From an uncultured Bacilli bacterium (lineage in GTDB: Bacteria > Bacillota_I > Bacilli_A > RF39 > UBA660): 64,000 nt of DNA. Positions 60,375-64,000 of the stretch are shown here, piece by piece (the stretch's first letter is position 1; every line of letters begins with the position of its first letter). The DNA is taken from positions 1 through 64,000 of the forward strand of contig CAJUHL010000004.1 of assembly GCA_910586425.1 (NCBI GenBank), read 5' to 3'. A program made the position numbers and the translations under genes. A model generated the notes under the pieces. The model did not search any database, was not told the DNA's origin, and worked only from the letters and a program-made list of their open reading frames with translations.

Positions 60375-60884
60375 AAGTTATAAAGTAAACCCTTCTCGAA
60401 CGTCTTAAACATTATCCATTTTTGGTATATTGATAAAATTATACCATTCAACTAAACAGCACCAAATATACACTTCCTGCTCGTCTACACTATAACCAGT
60501 TAGCTCCTCATACATATCCATCTGTCCAGTCAATACTGCATGTATATTTCAAGTATCAATCTTAGTCACATTTCCCATAGCAGTAGAAGGTATCTCTTTA
60601 AGTCTCAAACTTTAAGCATCAATCTTACCAGCCAACGGATGCGCTGGATCACAACTTGCGCCGTGGTTCACACCACCAGTAGCAGCACTGCTATTATTCA
60701 CAGCAGCACCCTGCGTCTGCACCACACCGTTTACAGTCCAAGCTCCGTCTGCTTTTACCGTATAGCCGTCTGAAGTTGTAGTATTAGCCAGCATATACCC
60801 ATTACCATCAAAGTAATAGGATTCGGCTATTCCATCATTGTTTCCATCCAGCCACTGCCAGGAATTCATAGTTTTTATTATCAT
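60375..60884 (-). pseudogene. relic of a secreted wall-binding transglutaminase-like protein
   Basis: The 5' part (60612-60884) reads WQWLDGNNDGIAESYYFDG, then GYMLANTTTSDGYTV, VNGVVQTQG and DPAHPLAG: the choline/wall-binding-like repeat and linker of Lachnospiraceae secreted proteins. After a stop, another frame (60375-60545) continues AVLTGQMDMYEELTGYSVDE, matching AMLTGQMEYYHVRTGYGAEQ at 61912-62517. The secretion signal and catalytic end are gone. Confidence 0.65.
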
Positions 60885-60908
60885 ATCAATTTAGCAGAGT
60901 TCACCAAT

Positions 60909-60915
60909 CATACTA
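60909..60915 (+). promoter_or_regulatory. CATACTA box
   Basis: Plus-strand CATACTA shortly before the plus-strand 57-residue membrane protein gene. Confidence 0.5.
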
Positions 60916-60932
60916 TTTATGAGGTGATGAAA

Positions 60933-61106
60933 ATGATAATTCTAAAAATATTTGTGTTTGTCTTATTTATTTTTATGTTTCTTTGGACTATATGGGCAAT
61001 ATTGATACATTTTAATTTATTGGAGGGTGAACAAGCATATTCTACACCATTTCCCTTTATTAGATTGCTTATTTTACTTGCATTAATTTACATTTTTATG
61101 TTATAA
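60933..61106 (+). CDS. small two-helix membrane protein
   Basis: A 57-residue protein from ATG 60933 behind TGAGGTGATGAAA (earlier GTG and ATG at 60924 and 60927 are possible). Two hydrophobic helices (about 3-22 and 38-56) are joined by a polar loop. It precedes the M48-like peptidase gene by 45 bases and may supply its membrane anchor, since M48 enzymes usually carry such helices in the same chain (inference). Confidence 0.6.
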   Translation: MIILKIFVFVLFIFMFLWTIWAILIHFNLLEGEQAYSTPFPFIRLLILLALIYIFML

Positions 61107-61151
61107 TGAGGCTAAATTCAAAAATAATATAATTAACGGAAAGCTTCTAAC

Positions 61152-61775
61152 ATGTTGAGTTATCTTGTAAGAAAAAGAATTCAAAATAGGTCAAAAGATT
61201 GGAATATTCCAATTCCCAGTAATTATAGAACAAATCTTAACCAATATACACATTTAAACATTTTAAATGAAAATCGTCTTGTCTATTCTTGGGCATATGA
61301 TTCTGGAAGCAAAGTCATTAACGCAACTGCTCTTTTACATAAAATTATTCTAGTAAATGCTGAATGGGCTGCAAGGCTTGCATTAATTGAAGATCAAGAT
61401 ACTAAAGATGCTTTTATGATAACCATTGGACATGAGTTGACACATAAAGAAAAGGATTTCTTTTCGTTCAGATATATCTTATCATATAAATTCATAAGTT
61501 GGGTAAATGAAGTTCATGCTGATTTTGGTGCTGCAGAGAAAATGGCAGACTCATCCAGAAACAAGCTTATTCTTTCTATGAAATACAAATTATCCTTAAA
61601 ACAAACTGATAACGATTCTCCCACTCACCCTTCTTGGGAAAAACGGCTTGATTATGTCTCTAACTATGACTTTGATGAAACATTGATCCGTAAAATCGCT
61701 GAAGATACTGGATGTCAAAATGAAATACTAATAAACAAAATTATTTCTTACTATAAACCGATCATGTTGAAATAA
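61152..61775 (+). CDS. M48-like zinc metallopeptidase domain
   Basis: A 207-residue protein: GHELTHKEKD (HExxH) and NEVHADFGAAEKM 30-40 residues later (third-ligand Glu and the conserved AD) are as in M48/HtpX-type peptidases, and HPSWEKRLDYV near the end resembles the family's 'tHPp...Ri' motif. No membrane helix in this chain. ACGGAAAGCTTCTAAC precedes the ATG; co-transcribed with the 57-residue gene. Confidence 0.8.
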   Translation: MLSYLVRKRIQNRSKDWNIPIPSNYRTNLNQYTHLNILNENRLVYSWAYDSGSKVINATALLHKIILVNAEWAARLALIEDQDTKDAFMITIGHELTHKEKDFFSFRYILSYKFISWVNEVHADFGAAEKMADSSRNKLILSMKYKLSLKQTDNDSPTHPSWEKRLDYVSNYDFDETLIRKIAEDTGCQNEILINKIISYYKPIMLK

Positions 61776-61788
61776 TCTATTACATACA

Positions 61789-61815
61789 AAAAAGTCCTCC
61801 GAAGAGAGCTTTTTC
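61789..61815 (+). terminator. terminator after the M48-like gene
   Basis: AAAGTCCTCC/GAGAGCTTTT-type hairpin with a T run. Confidence 0.6.
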
Positions 61816-61862
61816 TTATTATATGAACATCATCCACTTTGCTTTAAATCTTCTTCCGCCAA

Positions 61863-61893
61863 TCAAAAAACCCACCGGAATTTCTTCCGATGA
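61863..61893 (-). terminator. rho-independent terminator
   Basis: AACTCATCGGAA and TTCCGGTGGGTT arms with a T run after the transglutaminase-like relic; same family as 51086 and 56098. Confidence 0.75.
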
Positions 61894-61911
61894 GTTTAAG
61901 TTTGTTACTTA

Positions 61912-62517
61912 CTAATTAAACCAGTTAAATGCAGTATATCCGCTGTATTCTGCTTTAGTAATTAGATTAAAGATATTATTACTTCCCAGATATGCTGTTC
62001 CATCGACTTGTATAATATAGTTTGCAATACAAATTCCTTTACCTTCAACTAGTACAGAATACTGAGAATTTCGTTTTGAATGACTACTATCAGCATATTG
62101 AGTATCATAAGATCTAGCTTGCAATACCTTTTGAATTTCTTTTGCCCTATCCATCTCGGACATATGCTCAAAGTCCATACCATTTAGCCAATCACAGAAC
62201 CACTGATACAGAGCCTGCTCAGTAGCATTTTCCTGTTCTGCACCATATCCAGTTCTTACATGATAGTACTCCATTTGTCCAGTCAACATCGCATGAATGT
62301 TGTCATTATTACAAATATAATGATAATTTAGCATATTCTTATCAGAAGTCAGTTTCAGGTTCCAGGATGCAGGTGCGTTTGCCAACGGATGCGCAGGATC
62401 ATATCCTGCATTGTGGTTCACACCACCAGTAGCAGCATTCCCGTTATTAACCGCTACACCCTGAGTCTGAACAACTCTAACATTAGTAATCTTCTTTATT
62501 CTAAACATTTCCCACAT
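61912..62517 (-). pseudogene. transglutaminase-like secreted protein, 5' end lost
   Basis: A 201-codon frame overlapping the end of partner C. Its first 14 codons are unrelated; then VVQTQGVAVNNGNAATGGVN, DPAHPLANAP and a helical and beta domain ending YSVLVEGKGICIANYIIQV and DGTAYLGSNNIF. In intact relatives these residues follow wall-binding repeats and a signal peptide. Here the join to partner C replaced them. The Cys-His region is degenerate (IANY where YA is expected). Confidence 0.6.
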
Positions 62518-63071
62518 TTTATGTAGTATTCTTTTATTTTCTGATTTTTATCGTATTCATTTATATATGGACATTTCAGAATTTCATCATATGTATTATT
62601 AAATGATATTTTATCTCCTTTGGATTTTCTTATAATTACTATTGGTTTCCCAAAATGAAACGCCTTTCTTGTTTGGAAAAATGTTTTCGTACCAAAAATG
62701 TTGAACTGATACATATCAAACATATAATTAAAATCCACTTCAATATATCTTTTGCAGTTTGTGAATTTTTGAATTAGTTCTTTTGGTATCGGGATTCTCT
62801 CTGTGATTTTTTTGTCCTGGTATTTTATATATGGTAAGATATCTTGTGGTATATAATAAATATATATTTTTTTACTTTCAGAAAAAGGATCACAAAAATA
62901 GTGTAATCCATAATGAAATTTTATAAACGTTTCTTCTTGAAATTTTAACATTCTGAATAGATTATAATCATCACCTGTTGCTGTCGCTTTTAATAATATA
63001 TCATGTCCTGGCATATGACATAATTGTTTTGTCAACTTTGGATAATCCATCATTGGAGTAATTAATTGCAT
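62496..63071 (-). CDS. partner protein of HEFGH module C
   Basis: A 191-residue protein behind AAAGGAGGCAGTAAATT. IYIYYIPQDILPYIKYQ, then PKELIQKFTNCKRYIEVDFN and IVIIRKSKGDKISF line up with partner B. It ends at KCGKCLE, overlapping the transglutaminase-like frame by 22 bases. No enzymatic motif. Confidence 0.68.
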   Translation of the reverse strand: MQLITPMMDYPKLTKQLCHMPGHDILLKATATGDDYNLFRMLKFQEETFIKFHYGLHYFCDPFSESKKIYIYYIPQDILPYIKYQDKKITERIPIPKELIQKFTNCKRYIEVDFNYMFDMYQFNIFGTKTFFQTRKAFHFGKPIVIIRKSKGDKISFNNTYDEILKCPYINEYDKNQKIKEYYIKCGKCLE

Positions 63072-63206
63072 AATTTACTGCCTCCTTTACTTTATAAATT
63101 GTTTTAAATATGAACAACCATAAATATTAATATATTCTGGTAAACATCTGTAAATATCAGTATATTTCCCTTTATATTAGTATGCATAATCACCCTAAAA
63201 ATAAAA

Positions 63207-63235
63207 AACGAACGAGATTCAGCCTCGTTCATTTT
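63207..63235 (-). terminator. hairpin at the end of peptidase C
   Basis: GAACGAG and CTCGTTC arms with T residues, overlapping the peptidase stop as in module B. Confidence 0.65.
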
Positions 63236-63918
63236 TATAATGTTCTAATATTAATCTCGTTGTTGTATTCTCAATTCCACAGTATTTATATGCAAACGCC
63301 TCTGCAAACGCTTCAGATGTATGCATGAATTCACTTAACTTATCATTGATACTTATCTGATTTCTGTTCTTTTTGGGAAATAATGACCAAATAATGTTTT
63401 CAATAATATGTTGTGAAGATAATGCATTATATAAAAAATTTGCAACCTCTTTTCTAGTAACCGCTTCTGGATGTTTAAACTTATAAGATTTCATTGACCA
63501 TACAATATCCACAACATGACCAAACTCATGTGCGGTTGCATATACATAGCCGGAATCAATAGGGAGATTCTCTAACTTCATTTTAGTTGCAAAGGTATTG
63601 CTGTCCAAAAAATAGTGCTTGTGTTATATCAAAATATTGTGCTTTTTCATAATGGAGTTTCTTGTCTAACTGAAAAAAATGGACTTCTGCGATACCATTC
63701 TTTGTCTTTTCAAAATTAATCTCTTTTACAATTCCTTTAACCTCTGGAAATTCCTCTAACATTTTCTTTAAACATGTAAGCATTTGTTTCCATAAAGTTT
63801 CCTTTAATAAGTACAATTCTTTTACATCAATACCTAACTCTTTAAAATCTTCTTTTATTTTCAGATACTGATCATCTAAGATCTTCTTGTTTATAAAAAA
63901 CTTTTTTATATTTAACAA
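63219..63918 (-). pseudogene. HEFGH zinc metallopeptidase, module C, frame split
   Basis: A first frame starts at TTG 63918 (AAAGGAGGTAAATATA) and ends after ALFFGQQYLCN; a second continues LDSNTFATKM, AHEFGHVVDIVW and EAFAEAFAYKYCG to 63219. The switch lies in a run of six T (63607-63612 on the plus strand); five T would give one 230-residue chain like modules A and B. It is therefore either a recent inactivation, a phase-variable tract or a base-calling error. Confidence 0.7.
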
Positions 63919-64000
63919 TATATTTACCTCCTTTCACAGAGATAAACATAATGTCATGTTTTCATCTGTGAGTCGATTCTAACAGATGAAAACCCATTTG
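63919..64000 (-). promoter_or_regulatory. structured leader RNA, copy C (cut by edge)
   Basis: TTTTCATCTGT/ACAGATGAAAA hairpin (63982-63992 with 63959-63969); TATGTTTATC/GGTAAATATA stem beside the ribosome site; TCTGTGA (63934-63940) able to pair with TCACAGA (63965-63971). In copies A and B this last pair is TCTGTAG with CTACAGA, so both strands changed together. Confidence 0.65.

Noticed and set aside
1..64000. tRNA, rRNA, transposase or integrase genes
   Set aside because: No cloverleaf, rRNA stretch, DDE/serine/tyrosine recombinase motif or IS terminal repeats were recognised by eye on either strand; a tRNAscan or ISfinder run would be decisive.

Overview
The window reads as part of a large low-GC mobile or extrachromosomal element (megaplasmid, phage-plasmid or large integrative element) of a gut Clostridia, probably Lachnospiraceae. 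This is inferred from AT-rich DNA with purine-rich GGAGG ribosome sites, a Lachnospiraceae-style secreted wall-binding repeat remnant, a giant SpaA-type surface protein, many small orphan genes each with its own terminator, and no rRNA, tRNA or core chromosomal operon. No replication, integration or virion gene was recognised, so the element type stays open. Most genes are on the minus strand.

Left part (1-20.4 kb): accessory genes of nucleic-acid and small-molecule type. These are a YqeY protein, a DUF1848 radical-SAM-like protein, a radical SAM enzyme, an Rnl1-type RNA ligase, a P-loop kinase-like protein, a HAD phosphatase-like protein, a metallo-beta-lactamase-fold hydrolase, an HD hydrolase, an NlpC/P60 secreted peptidase and two lipoproteins. 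Small hypothetical proteins and decaying genes lie among them, including a broken NAD-dependent DNA ligase and a dead paralog of the 4784-5317 gene.

Middle (20.6-34.2 kb): a defence-island-like block. It holds a complete four-gene Wadjet operon (jetABCD, all junctions overlapping), a Uma2-type nuclease-like gene, and an overlapping pair encoding a four-helix membrane protein and an 890-residue HEIGH zinc peptidase that I cannot assign to a known system. Then comes a 1 kb AT-rich gap with three phased DnaA-box-like 9-mers, and a 2710-residue SpaA-domain surface protein without a visible anchor.

Right part (43.6-64 kb): repeated toxin-like modules. (i) Two near-identical loci each encode a 54-residue hydrophobic peptide behind a long leader. 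In each, a convergent sigma-A-type promoter and a terminator lie across the 3' end of the gene, the architecture of a type I toxin-antitoxin with an antisense RNA. (ii) Three copies of a module carry a structured leader RNA, an HEFGH zinc peptidase and a homologous partner protein; one continues into an ADP-ribosyltransferase-like gene, one is frameshifted, and a fourth is a relic. The leaders share a three-strand alternative pairing around the ribosome site, and the third copy shows a compensatory change. (iii) Relics of transglutaminase-like secreted proteins sit at module junctions, as if 3' cassettes had been shuffled. Other genes are a twin radical SAM/SPASM operon, two ankyrin proteins with a shared giant-virus-like N-terminal domain, a SieB-like exclusion protein, a proteasome-like Ntn hydrolase and an M48-like peptidase with a membrane partner.

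A CATA(A/C/T)TA box recurs 15-110 bases upstream of many genes on both strands without an obvious -35 element, suggesting shared transcription control across the element.
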